NCBI GenBank assembly: GCA_016219285.1
Contig: JACRNJ010000029.1
Span: 1 to 49,465 of the forward strand
Source of the DNA: Deltaproteobacteria bacterium
GTDB lineage: Bacteria; Desulfobacterota; GWC2-55-46; UBA9637
Reading direction: 5' to 3'
Length of the DNA: 49,465 bases
The notes below the pieces were generated by a model, which saw only the letters and a program-made list of their open reading frames with translations, ran no database searches and had not been told where the DNA came from. This document shows, piece by piece, positions 32,800 to 40,818 of the stretch. Every line of letters begins with the position of its first letter. Position 1 is the first letter of the stretch. Position numbers and translations under genes: made by a program.

Positions 32800-33384
32800 T
32801 TGAATAATGTTGTCACAAAAATGTTGTTGGTATTAACGGTTATCGGCGCAGTGTCCGGCGGCATCCTTGCAGGAGTGTTTCATGTTGCAGATCCGCTTAT
32901 TCAGGCAAACCGCGAAAAGGAACTCAAAGAGGCGATATTTGTTGTCCTGCCTGAGGCAAAGGACTATAAACTTTTGGAAAAAGAGGTTGATAAAGCAAAG
33001 GTTATTGCATACAAAGGTATTGATGCGGAAGGGAAGCCTGTCGGCCTTGCATTTATAGCTGACGGCGGTGGGTTTCAGGGTAATATAAGGGTAATGGTTG
33101 GATTGAATATTGACTATTTGAAACTGAAAGGTATAAAGGTTCTTGAGCAGAATGAGACGCCCGGTCTGGGCAACAGAATAAAAGAGACTGTGTTTGAAGG
33201 CCAGTTCAAAAATCTTGAGATAAAACCTAAGGTGGAGTATATAAAATACCGTAAGCCTGAAAAACCAAACCAGATAACAGCAATAACAGGCGCAACAATT
33301 TCCTCTGATGCGGTGGTGAAAAATATAAATAATGCGGTTGAGAAGGTATTGAAGAATTTCCCGCAGGAAGAGGTCTTAAAATAA
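32800..33384 (+). CDS. rnfG: RnfG: flavoprotein subunit of the Rnf complex
   Basis: A 194-residue protein anchored by one N-terminal helix (residues ~8-27) with a periplasmic FMN-binding domain. FMN is attached to the threonine of ITGATISSDAV. The block EQNETPGLGNRIKE is typical. It starts at TTG with AGGGAG six bases upstream, so the TTG is well supported. Fourth electron relay of the complex, on the outer side of the inner membrane. Confidence 0.94.
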   Translation: MNNVVTKMLLVLTVIGAVSGGILAGVFHVADPLIQANREKELKEAIFVVLPEAKDYKLLEKEVDKAKVIAYKGIDAEGKPVGLAFIADGGGFQGNIRVMVGLNIDYLKLKGIKVLEQNETPGLGNRIKETVFEGQFKNLEIKPKVEYIKYRKPEKPNQITAITGATISSDAVVKNINNAVEKVLKNFPQEEVLK

Positions 33385-33451
33385 TTTTAGAATTACGATT
33401 TACGAATTACGATTTAAAATCTAAAATCGTAAATCTAAAATTGTAAATTAC
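33385..33451. repeat. R3 element between rnfG and rnfE
   Basis: AATTACGATTTACGAATTACGATTTAAAATCTAAAATCGTAAATCTAAAATTGTAAATT (structure given by halves: ATTACGATTTACGAATTACG and AAATCTAAAATCGTAAATC) forms complementary arms. It directly follows the rnfG stop codon. Confidence 0.75.
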
Positions 33452-33463
33452 TTTTTTACACTT

Positions 33464-34093
33464 ATGGCAAATAACACACTCTGGCATGAATTTAAAAAAG
33501 GGCTATGGCAGGACATACCGCCGTTCAGGCTTGTGCTTGGAACCTGTCCTACGCTTGCCGTAACAAATTCGGTCATAAACGGTATTGCAATGGGGATGGC
33601 CACTTTGTTTGTTCTATTATGCGCAAACATCACGGTATCTGCCATAAGAAAGATTGTGCCGGGGCAGGTGAGGATTGCTGCGTATGTTGTTTTGATTGCC
33701 TTGTATGTTACTGTGGCGGATATGTTTCTTGCTGCAATGTTCCCGCCCATATCAAAGGCGCTTGGCCCTTATGTGCCTCTGATTGTTGTAAACTGCATAA
33801 TCCTTGCAAGGGCAGAGGGGTTTGCCCAGAAAAATCCGATTATGCCGTCTGTTATGGATGCGCTTGGTATTGGCATAGGTTTCACATTAAGCCTTGCCGT
33901 AATGGGGCTTATAAGAGAGATATTTGGGTTTGGAAGCATACTGGATATAAAAATTCTGGGCGATTGGTTTGAGCCGTGGATAGTGATGATCCTGCCTGCC
34001 GGGGCATTTTTTGTGTTTGGGTTTCTTGTAGCGCTGGTAAATTATCTGTCTATCAAACAGAAAGGGAAAAAGACAGAGACGGTGTGTCATTAA
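33464..34093 (+). CDS. rnfE: RnfE: integral membrane subunit of the Rnf complex
   Basis: A 209-residue membrane protein with about six helices. Typical blocks are NPVFRLVLGTCPTLAVTN-like (here IPPFRLVLGTCPTLAVTNSV), YVPLIVVNCIILARAEGFA and MDALGIGIGFTLSLAVMGLIRE. The conserved cysteines in LGTCPTLAVT and VNCIILAR ligate the shared iron centre with RnfA. It is paralogous to RnfA. Confidence 0.95.
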   Translation: MANNTLWHEFKKGLWQDIPPFRLVLGTCPTLAVTNSVINGIAMGMATLFVLLCANITVSAIRKIVPGQVRIAAYVVLIALYVTVADMFLAAMFPPISKALGPYVPLIVVNCIILARAEGFAQKNPIMPSVMDALGIGIGFTLSLAVMGLIREIFGFGSILDIKILGDWFEPWIVMILPAGAFFVFGFLVALVNYLSIKQKGKKTETVCH

Positions 34094-34098
34094 AAAGG

Positions 34099-34184
34099 TA
34101 AAAGATTTAAGATTAAAGATTAAAGTTGGAAAAGTGAATTCTGAGCTTTTACTTACAACTTAAATCTTACAACTTACAACTTCT
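34099..34184. repeat. AT-rich palindromic repeat between rnfE and rnfA
   Basis: AAAGATTTAAGATTAAAGATTAAAGTTGG on the left, ACTTACAACTTAAATCTTACAACTTACAAC on the right, partly complementary around a GAATTCTGAGC centre. It ends within a few bases of the rnfA start codon. Confidence 0.55.
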
Positions 34185-34185
34185 T

Positions 34186-34764
34186 ATGAAACTTATTCTA
34201 ATATTCATATCAGCATCGCTTATAAATAATTTTGTGCTGACATATTTCTTGGGCATATGTCCGTTTCTCGGAGTATCCAATAAGACGGAGGATGCCCTGA
34301 ATATGGGTCTTGCCACAACATTTGTTATGACACTAACAGCAGCGGTTACCTGGCCCATATACACCTACATCCTCGTAAAATTCAATGTGCCTTTTCTCTC
34401 ATATGTGGCATTCATTATAGCGATAGCTGCCCTAGTGCAGTTTGTTGAAATGTATATAAGAAAGAGCAGCCCTACTATTTACAGGGCCATGGGCATATAC
34501 CTTCCTTTAATTACAACAAACTGCGCTGTGTTAGGGCTTGCGCTTTTTATGGTTTTGCGGGAATATAATTATATTGAGAGCATCATTTTTGGTTTTGCAA
34601 CAGGAGTCGGTTTTACCCTTGCCATGCTTATGATGTCAGGCATAAGAGAAGAGCTGGAATTCGCAGATGTGCCTGAGGTATTTCAGGGTGTTTCAATAAC
34701 GTTAATCATTGCAGGCATGATGGCGTTGGCGTTCATGGGATTTGCAGGACTGATAAGGGGATGA
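34186..34764 (+). CDS. rnfA: RnfA: integral membrane subunit of the Rnf complex
   Basis: A 192-residue membrane protein with six predicted helices. Motifs are INNFVLTYFLGICPFLGVSN, MYIRKSSPTIYRAMGIYLPL and TTNCAVLGLALF, including the conserved cysteines that form the intramembrane iron-sulfur site with RnfE. The start ATG is immediately after a repeat and lacks a clear ribosome site. Confidence 0.95.
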   Translation: MKLILIFISASLINNFVLTYFLGICPFLGVSNKTEDALNMGLATTFVMTLTAAVTWPIYTYILVKFNVPFLSYVAFIIAIAALVQFVEMYIRKSSPTIYRAMGIYLPLITTNCAVLGLALFMVLREYNYIESIIFGFATGVGFTLAMLMMSGIREELEFADVPEVFQGVSITLIIAGMMALAFMGFAGLIRG

Positions 34765-34768
34765 GGGC

Positions 34769-34838
34769 AAATTTACGATTTTAGATTTACGATTTTAGAT
34801 TTTAAATCGTAATTCGTAAATCGTAATTCGTAAATTTT
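34769..34838. repeat. R3 element between rnfA and rnfB
   Basis: AATTTACGATTTTAGATTTACGATTTTAG on the left, TAAATCGTAATTCGTAAATCGTAATTCG on the right, giving a strong hairpin. It ends five bases before the rnfB start codon, a position where it could mask or replace the ribosome site. Confidence 0.75.
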
Positions 34839-34842
34839 CATT

Positions 34843-35697
34843 ATGACAGGCAACATTGTAATCATATCAATGGTGAGCATGGGCGGCATCGGAGCGGCGC
34901 TGTCCCTTTTTCTTGCGTATGCGGATAAGAAGTTGAAGGTTGAAGAAGACCCGAGGATTGAGGCGCTCTTAAACATCCTTCCCAATACAAACTGCGGCGG
35001 CTGCGGCAGGGCAGGGTGTAGGGTTTTTGCCGAGGCCCTGATCCAGGGGACAGCATCTGTAACGGGTTGTGTTGCAGGCGGCCAGGATATAGCTGATAGT
35101 ATTGCAAAATATCTTGGCGTAGAGTCAGTCAAAGCCGATAGGGTTGTTGCCGTTGTTCTCTGCAGGGGCGGTGAAAAGGAGACGGTTAAGAATGCAGTAT
35201 ATAAAGGCGAAAGAACTTGCGTTGCTGCCAATCTTACAGGCGGAGAAAAGGCATGCACCTATAGCTGTCTTGGCTACGCAGACTGTGTTGAGGCATGCAA
35301 ATTTGACGCAATGACAATGAATGATAACGGTCTGCCTGTTGTGTTCTATGACGCTTGTGTAGGATGCTGGGCATGTGCAAGGGCATGTCCGAGGGATATT
35401 ATTGAGATGCATCCGATGGAACGTAAGTTATTTAATTACTGCAGGAATAAAGACAAAGGGGCTGTTGCAAGGAAGATATGCAAGGTGTCTTGTATCGCAT
35501 GCGGTCTCTGTGTCAAAGACTGCGCAGTGGAAGGCGGCATAGAGATGATAGATAATCTCGCTGTTGTCAATTATGAAAAATGTCCTCAGGATGACCAGCC
35601 CACCAAAAGATGTCCAACTACCTGCATCCTCTTTGGCGAGGAAGAAAAGATGACCAAAGATGCCTATTATTCTTCCTTGCCTAAAAAAGCGGTTTAA
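34843..35697 (+). CDS. rnfB: RnfB: ferredoxin-accepting iron-sulfur subunit of the Rnf complex
   Basis: A 284-residue protein with an N-terminal membrane anchor (~4-25) and a 4Fe-4S (Fes) domain (NTNCGGCGRAGCRVFAEAL). Ferredoxin-type clusters follow in CTYSCLGYADCVEAC, CVGCWACARACP and CIACGLCVKDC. It receives electrons from reduced ferredoxin and passes them to the membrane flavins. Length is in the range of RnfB proteins with extra clusters. It completes rnfCDGEAB. Confidence 0.95.
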   Translation: MTGNIVIISMVSMGGIGAALSLFLAYADKKLKVEEDPRIEALLNILPNTNCGGCGRAGCRVFAEALIQGTASVTGCVAGGQDIADSIAKYLGVESVKADRVVAVVLCRGGEKETVKNAVYKGERTCVAANLTGGEKACTYSCLGYADCVEACKFDAMTMNDNGLPVVFYDACVGCWACARACPRDIIEMHPMERKLFNYCRNKDKGAVARKICKVSCIACGLCVKDCAVEGGIEMIDNLAVVNYEKCPQDDQPTKRCPTTCILFGEEEKMTKDAYYSSLPKKAV

Positions 35698-35740
35698 TGT
35701 ATCTCTATCTCAACTATAGTGGACGATAAAAATAAGCAGA

Positions 35741-35844
35741 TGTAGTTTGCCAGACCCAACCTTCTGCTGGGTGCCCATGGGCGTATTTTAAAATCGCCGA
35801 TAAACTTGTCCCGTTATGTATTTAAACGGGATCGGCAGACTACA
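35741..35844. repeat. R2 element (TGTAG...CTACA), copy 3
   Basis: TGTAGTTTGCCAGACCCAAC at the left and GATCGGCAGACTACA at the right. It has the GACCCAACCTTCTGCTGGG hairpin and an extra CCCGTTATGTATTTAAACGGG hairpin not seen in the other copies. It separates rnfB from the next gene. Confidence 0.75.
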
Positions 35845-35926
35845 AATTTATGTCGCTGACTATATTAAGAAAAGATAATCAGATTTTAATTAACAATTAA
35901 CTAAATTTTTGATAGACTTTTCCAAT

Positions 35927-36364
35927 ATGGCAAAACAGGTTCAAAAAAGCGGAAATAAAAAATTGTTATGGTTTGGTCTTGCTGTATTGGTGGTTATTGG
36001 TTTCGGAGGCGGTTATCTGCTTTCCTCATATCTTGGCAGTGGTGATGAGCGAAATATAACAGATATATCAGCCATGAGAGGCGGCGAGACAAGGCCAACG
36101 TTGTCGCCTGCAAGATTCTCAGGCAAGACTGCTTTAACATACGAAATAGCCAGAGAGATACCGGAGATATTAGACAGCCTGCACTGCTATTGCGAGTGCA
36201 AAAAACACTTTGGCCATAAAAGCCTTCTTACGTGTTATGTTGATGATCATGCAGCCTTTTGCGATGTGTGTATGGATGAGGCCATACGGGCGTACGAACT
36301 TTTTAAACAGGGCAAGGATATACTTGCCATTAGAAAGACTATAGATAAAGAGTTTTCTCGTTAA
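35927..36364 (+). CDS. Membrane-anchored PCYCGC-motif protein
   Basis: A 145-residue protein with one N-terminal helix (~13-34) and a periplasmic domain rich in cysteines: C87-Y-C89-E-C91, C103, C112 and C115 in LHCYCECKKHFGHKSLLTC and HAAFCDVCMDEA. This matches the PCYCGC family (first position is H instead of P), whose C-terminal tail of FKQGKDILAIRKTID is typical. Function is not established; metal (possibly copper) binding linked to respiratory proteins is a guess. ATG 35927 is preferred over TTG 35909. It starts the cytochrome-maturation gene set after rnf. Confidence 0.78.
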   Translation: MAKQVQKSGNKKLLWFGLAVLVVIGFGGGYLLSSYLGSGDERNITDISAMRGGETRPTLSPARFSGKTALTYEIAREIPEILDSLHCYCECKKHFGHKSLLTCYVDDHAAFCDVCMDEAIRAYELFKQGKDILAIRKTIDKEFSR

Positions 36365-36375
36365 GGAGCGCAGCC

Positions 36376-36975
36376 TTGGGTAAAAAAGAGATTTTTCTTA
36401 TTGTAGGATTGGTTGTTCTATCATTGGTTGTAGGTGTTGTGATTGGGAAGAGGAAAGGGACAACAGAGAGAGATGATGTGGCAGTTCCGCCAACTGCGTA
36501 TAAAGAAAACAGAGACGAGGGGATAATACAGCCTCCAACAAATCAGCCGCCGTTTGGACAGTATGATTTTACAGTGCAAATTCAAAAAATATTAAAAGAA
36601 AAGCCTAATGACGCAAAGGCATTTTCTGAGGTTGGAGATATCTATTTTGACCAGCATAAATTTATTGATGCCATAGAATATTATAAAAAGGCAATTGACA
36701 TGGATAAACAGGATATTGACTCGTATAATGACATTGGGCTCGCTTATCACTACATAGGCAAATCAGATGAGGGGCTTAAGTATGTGGAGGAGGGGATAAA
36801 AAGAAATCCTGTTTACCAGAGGGTTTGGTTGACAAAGGGTTTTATACTTGCTGTTACTGGTAATATTACCGATGCAAAGAGCGCATGGGAAAAGGCATAC
36901 AGTCTGGATCCAAATAGCGATATAGGAAGATCGGCTGCAAGTTTTCTTGCCCAACATCAGGGAGTTGCCAAATAA
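36376..36975 (+). CDS. Membrane-anchored TPR protein
   Basis: A 199-residue protein with an N-terminal helix (~5-24), a polar linker and three tetratricopeptide repeats (~70-103, 104-137, 138-171). Typical blocks are AFSEVGDIYFDQHKFIDAIEYYKKAI and SYNDIGLAYHYIGKSDEGLKYVEEGI (each shown in part). TTG start with AAGGAG seven bases upstream. It lies between the PCYCGC protein and resB, the position taken in other genomes by TPR proteins that present apocytochromes (CcmH/NrfG-like). That role is inferred from context only. Confidence 0.8.
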   Translation: MGKKEIFLIVGLVVLSLVVGVVIGKRKGTTERDDVAVPPTAYKENRDEGIIQPPTNQPPFGQYDFTVQIQKILKEKPNDAKAFSEVGDIYFDQHKFIDAIEYYKKAIDMDKQDIDSYNDIGLAYHYIGKSDEGLKYVEEGIKRNPVYQRVWLTKGFILAVTGNITDAKSAWEKAYSLDPNSDIGRSAASFLAQHQGVAK

Positions 36976-36988
36976 ATCAATTGCACGA

Positions 36989-37060
36989 GGCAAGAAATAA
37001 GAGACAAGAAGCAAGAAATAGGAAGCAAGAAAAATCTTGCCTCTTGAATCTTGTTTCTTT
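36989..37060. repeat. GCAAGAA/TTCTTGC palindromic repeat upstream of resB
   Basis: AGGCAAGAAATAAGAGACAAG and repeated AGCAAGAAA units on the left answer AATCTTGCCTCTTGAATCTTGTTTC on the right. It is a separate repeat family from R3 and R4. Confidence 0.55.
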
Positions 37061-37075
37061 TTTAGAGAGGCGGCA

Positions 37076-38566
37076 GTGGCAGCATCTGATAAAAATCCAA
37101 TACATAAAACTATAGGCAATAAGATATGGGGGCTTTTTGGCTCCTTAAAGTTTACGCTGTTTATACTTTTTTCCCTCGCGCTATTTTCCATAATAGGCAC
37201 ATTCATACAGCAAAACCAACCGCCTGCATTTTATACCATGGCATACGGCAAGTGGGCATCTTTAATTTTACGTCTTGGTCTGGAAGATATGTATCATGCA
37301 AGATGGTTTTCAACCCTGCTTATATTCCTTATTGCAAATATAGTTGTATGCACAATTGACAGGTTTCCACCGAAGTGGAAGACTACCTTGGAGAGCAGGG
37401 TAGATGTTGATGCAAGATTCATTAAGAATCTGCTTAATAACCATACCATTATTCTTAATGATGAACCTGTCTTTGCAAGAGAAAGGATTCTGAATGTTCT
37501 CCGCAGCAAAAGGTATAAGATAAAAGAGGCAAATAATGCAGAGGGAATGTCCATATATGCATGGAAAGGAATGATTGGCAGGTTTGGCTCCGATGTTGTT
37601 CATGTGAGCCTTCTATTAATTCTGGCGGGTGTTATAATAGGGAGCATAGTCGGGTTTAAGGATTTTGGCGCATTTTATGAAGGAGAGGTTACAACTATTC
37701 CTGTCACTGAGTTTCAATTTGGGATAGATAGTTCATGGTATGGGATTCCTCTTCCAAAGATTCAACGGCATAAAAAGGCATCCGACATTCAACTGCGGCT
37801 TGATAAATTTTGGATAGATTATTACGAGACTGGCCAGATAAAACAGTACAACAGCCTCTTGACTGTTAGTGACAATGGCAAGGAAGTTATTAAAGGCAAA
37901 CAGATATGGGTTAATGCACCGCTGCATTATAAGGGTTTGACCTTCTATCAAAGCAGTTATGGGATGGCTTATGATAAGGTAAAACAGGCTGAATTTGTAT
38001 TAAAGAACAGTAAAAGCGGCAAAGCCATAACCCCGCTTTTCACAGCTGATTGGAATACTCCCTCTGATATTTCAGGTACTGATTACATGATTAAGGTTGT
38101 TGGATTTGTATCGGATTTTGCATTTGACCCTGCAACCAAGGCGATATTTCCAAAATCAGCAGAGCATAATAATCCGGCAATCAATGTGGAAATATATAAA
38201 GCAGGCAAGCTTGTGTCAAGACCTTGGCTTTTCTATAACTATGCCGACCTTTTTGCAGCCATCCCTGATTCTAATTATGAGCTTGTGTTTCAGAGATATC
38301 AGGGTATAGTATATACGGGTCTATCTATCAATAATGACCCTGGCACCACTGTTGTATGGGCAGGAGCGGTATTGATGGTTGTTGGTTTTTTTATGGCGTT
38401 TTTCATTTTCCATAAAAAGATATGGATCAATGTGAAAAGAAATGGCAATGAAACAGAGGTGTATGTCGGTGGAATGATAAATAAAAACAAGTTTATTTTT
38501 GAAAGAGAGCTTTCAGAAATTGCTGAGTCTATCAAATCTGATATCTCTGGAGGGATGAGGAAATGA
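37076..38566 (+). CDS. resB: ResB/Ccs1: system II cytochrome c biogenesis protein
   Basis: A 496-residue membrane protein that, with CcsA, exports heme and attaches it to apocytochromes c. Two hydrophobic segments lie near the N-terminus (FTLFILFSLALFSIIGTFIQ and WFSTLLIFLIANIVVCTIDR), one near residue 185 (VSLLLILAGVIIGSIVG) and one near 440, with a large periplasmic domain between. The ending NNDPGTTVVWAGAVLMVVGFFMAF is typical. GTG 37076 behind GAGAGG (five-base spacer) is better than the longer frame from 37037, which runs into repeat sequence. It overlaps ccsA by four bases. Confidence 0.92.
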   Translation: MAASDKNPIHKTIGNKIWGLFGSLKFTLFILFSLALFSIIGTFIQQNQPPAFYTMAYGKWASLILRLGLEDMYHARWFSTLLIFLIANIVVCTIDRFPPKWKTTLESRVDVDARFIKNLLNNHTIILNDEPVFARERILNVLRSKRYKIKEANNAEGMSIYAWKGMIGRFGSDVVHVSLLLILAGVIIGSIVGFKDFGAFYEGEVTTIPVTEFQFGIDSSWYGIPLPKIQRHKKASDIQLRLDKFWIDYYETGQIKQYNSLLTVSDNGKEVIKGKQIWVNAPLHYKGLTFYQSSYGMAYDKVKQAEFVLKNSKSGKAITPLFTADWNTPSDISGTDYMIKVVGFVSDFAFDPATKAIFPKSAEHNNPAINVEIYKAGKLVSRPWLFYNYADLFAAIPDSNYELVFQRYQGIVYTGLSINNDPGTTVVWAGAVLMVVGFFMAFFIFHKKIWINVKRNGNETEVYVGGMINKNKFIFERELSEIAESIKSDISGGMRK

Positions 38567-39408
38567 AAGTAATAATGAGCTTGCTGTTTTTTGACATGGC
38601 CTTCTGGTTTTATCTTGCTACTATGATTTTATATATTGGTTACTGGATCATTAAAAAAGAGTGGTTGGGACAGGCTTCAACGGTTTTGGCAATTATCTCC
38701 ACCTTTGCAATCTTCATGATGTTGATATTCAGAACCAAGGAATCTGGTCATGCGCCTTTTTCAAACCTCTATGAATCAATGTCTTTCTTCGTATGCATTA
38801 TGTCTGTTGCCTACCTCATCATTGAATTTAGATATAAAATAAAGGTCGTAGGCGCATTTGTGATGTCCATTGCCTTTATAGCAATGCTTGCAACCTCTAT
38901 GCTGCCGTATCGTTTCCAGGATATTCAGCCGCTAAATCCAGCCCTTCAAAGTATCTGGTTTGAATTACATGTATTCTCGGCCTTTATAGGATACGCTGGC
39001 TTTGGTCTGGCATTGGGCATGGCTGTAATGTATCTCATCAAGGCCAGATTTGAGGAAAGCAAGACATCTCATTTTTTGGTAGACAGACTGCCGCCGTCTG
39101 CAATCTTGGATGAACTCAGCTATAAGTCAGTAGCCTGGGGTTTTATATTTTTTACAATGGGCGCACTCATACTCGGCGCAGTTTGGGCAAACAAGGCATG
39201 GGGGACCTATTGGAGTTGGGACCCTAAGGAAACATGGAGCCTTATTACCTGGTTTGTCTATGCAGCGTATCTCCATGCGAGGGTTACCAGAGGATGGAGA
39301 GGCAAAAAGGCGGCCTATGTCGCCATATTCGGATTTTTGTCAACTGTCTTTCTCTACTGGGGTGTAAGCTTTGTTTTGCCGGGTCTCCATACCTATGCGT
39401 CGCAATGA
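38563..39408 (+). CDS. ccsA: CcsA/ResC: heme-handling protein of system II cytochrome c biogenesis
   Basis: A 281-residue membrane protein with about eight helices. The tryptophan-rich heme motif is WGTYWSWDPKETWSLITW, and conserved histidines lie in ELHVFSAFIGYAGF and YLHARVTRGWRG. It ends shortly after a last helix, as in CcsB/ResC. It forms the cytochrome c synthetase with ResB, whose stop codon it overlaps (ATGA). Presence of this pair implies several c-type cytochromes elsewhere, one of which is the cytochrome-porin at 7483. Confidence 0.94.
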   Translation: MKVIMSLLFFDMAFWFYLATMILYIGYWIIKKEWLGQASTVLAIISTFAIFMMLIFRTKESGHAPFSNLYESMSFFVCIMSVAYLIIEFRYKIKVVGAFVMSIAFIAMLATSMLPYRFQDIQPLNPALQSIWFELHVFSAFIGYAGFGLALGMAVMYLIKARFEESKTSHFLVDRLPPSAILDELSYKSVAWGFIFFTMGALILGAVWANKAWGTYWSWDPKETWSLITWFVYAAYLHARVTRGWRGKKAAYVAIFGFLSTVFLYWGVSFVLPGLHTYASQ

Positions 39409-39428
39409 GATGGTTAGCAGTAGAATAT

Positions 39429-39587
39429 AATTCCTAAATCCTAATGTCTAATCCCCGATGAAGGCCTTCGGGGACATGTTTCTAATGAAATGTCCAATGC
39501 GTAAATTTCCAATTTATGTTTTTTGACATTCTATTAGAAATTAGCCCCCGATTGAATCTATCGGTGGGTTAGAAATTAGAAATTTAT
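39429..39587. repeat. R4 element with two internal hairpins
   Basis: Outer arms TTCCTAAATCCTAATGTCTAAT and GTTAGAAATTAGAAATTT. Two hairpins are nested inside: CCCCGATGAAGGCCTTCGGGG and CCCCCGATTGAATCTATCGGTGGG. The other R4 copies carry different centres or none. Confidence 0.7.
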
Positions 39588-39599
39588 TAAGAGGACTGT

Positions 39600-40205
39600 A
39601 TGCCGGATACATTAAGTGAAAATAAAGGATTGTCCAATAAGGTTATAATTGGTGTTGTTGTAGCAATAATTATAAGCATAGTATTGTTGGTAATAATTGG
39701 ACAGAGGCAGAAATTTGAACCTGTTCTGGCAGGGAAGGCAGCCCCTGATTTTACCTTACCTGACTTGCACGGCAAGATGGTTAACTTATCCGATTACAAA
39801 GGTAAAGTGGTTTTTGTTAACTTTTGGGCAACATGGTGCAAACCATGTGAAGAAGAGATGCCGTCTATGCAGACAATGTATGAAGCGCTTAAAGAGAGGT
39901 TTCAGAATTTTGAACTGCTGGCTGTAAGTGTTGACTCAAAAGAGCTTAGTGTGGTAGAATCATTCGCTAATAAATACAGACTTACATTCCCCATACTACA
40001 TGATAGAAAGGGTAAGATAAAAGAGATTTATAAGACAACAGGCGTTCCTGAGACCTTTATAATAGACCAGAATGGCGTTATAGCTGAAAAGGTATGGGGT
40101 CCAAGGGATTGGAGTAACCAAGAAAGCGTAAGGACAATCATTGAGTTGTTAACAAACGGGGCGTCATCGCCAGATAGGTATAAGCAAAAAAAGGCAGCGT
40201 ATTGA
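39600..40205 (+). CDS. Membrane-anchored TlpA/ResA-like thioredoxin
   Basis: A 201-residue protein with an N-terminal helix (~14-34) and a periplasmic thioredoxin fold of the AhpC/TSA-Redoxin type. The active site C80-K-P-C83 is in VNFWATWCKPCEEEMPSM, and the cis-proline is in TTGVPETFIID. It probably keeps apocytochrome CxxCH cysteines reduced for heme attachment, taking electrons from CcdA. Its stop overlaps the start of a second homologue by four bases. Confidence 0.9.
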   Translation: MPDTLSENKGLSNKVIIGVVVAIIISIVLLVIIGQRQKFEPVLAGKAAPDFTLPDLHGKMVNLSDYKGKVVFVNFWATWCKPCEEEMPSMQTMYEALKERFQNFELLAVSVDSKELSVVESFANKYRLTFPILHDRKGKIKEIYKTTGVPETFIIDQNGVIAEKVWGPRDWSNQESVRTIIELLTNGASSPDRYKQKKAAY

Positions 40206-40762
40206 TATCATCAATATTTTATCAGAATGTAATCACATTGGTTCTTTGCGCCTTATTTTTTATATACCCATTAAATGTAAATGCGGCTGGACGGAATTAT
40301 TGGGCAGATGTAGGGGTGATTAAGGTTGGGGAGAAAAAGCCTGTGCCAGCCCCTGATTTTACGCTTAATAATCTTGATGGCAGAAGGGTTTCTTTAAAGG
40401 ATTTCAAAGGCAAGGTTATATTCTTGAATTTTTGGGCTACATGGTGTCCGCCATGCGTAATAGAGATGCCGTCGATGGATATCCTGCATAAAAGATATAA
40501 AGATAAAGGCCTTGTTGTGCTGGCGGTAAATTCTGAAGAGGGTGTTAAAAAAGTTAGCAGTTTTATCAAAAATAAAAGTTACACATTTCCTGTCCTTCTG
40601 GATAGCGATGGCTCAGTGATAAACAATTCTTACAGGGCTATGGGTTTTCCAACCACATATCTGATTGACAGGAATGGCATGATGATTGGTAAGGCAGAAG
40701 GGGCGAGGGAGTGGGATTCACTGGAATCATTTAAATTAATAGAGGAGATACTTAAGAGATAG
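40202..40762 (+). CDS. Second TlpA/ResA-like thioredoxin (exported)
   Basis: A 186-residue paralogue with a cleavable-looking signal peptide (ALFFIYPLNVNAAG, ending near residue 29) and active site C82-P-P-C85 in LNFWATWCPPCVIEMPSM. The cis-proline is in AMGFPTTYLID. TTG start overlapping the previous stop (TTGA). A pair with different active-site dipeptides (KP versus PP) and different anchoring suggests two steps or two substrates rather than simple redundancy. Confidence 0.88.
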   Translation: MISSIFYQNVITLVLCALFFIYPLNVNAAGRNYWADVGVIKVGEKKPVPAPDFTLNNLDGRRVSLKDFKGKVIFLNFWATWCPPCVIEMPSMDILHKRYKDKGLVVLAVNSEEGVKKVSSFIKNKSYTFPVLLDSDGSVINNSYRAMGFPTTYLIDRNGMMIGKAEGAREWDSLESFKLIEEILKR

Positions 40763-40818
40763 ATTGAAGAATTATGATTCATGAATTATCAATCTAAAAT
40801 CACAAACCTGAAACAACT

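Noticed and set aside
31593-34838. CRISPR array, because of regularly recurring short repeats
   Set aside because: The repeats are palindromic, variable, separated by whole genes and lack unique spacers. No cas gene is present.
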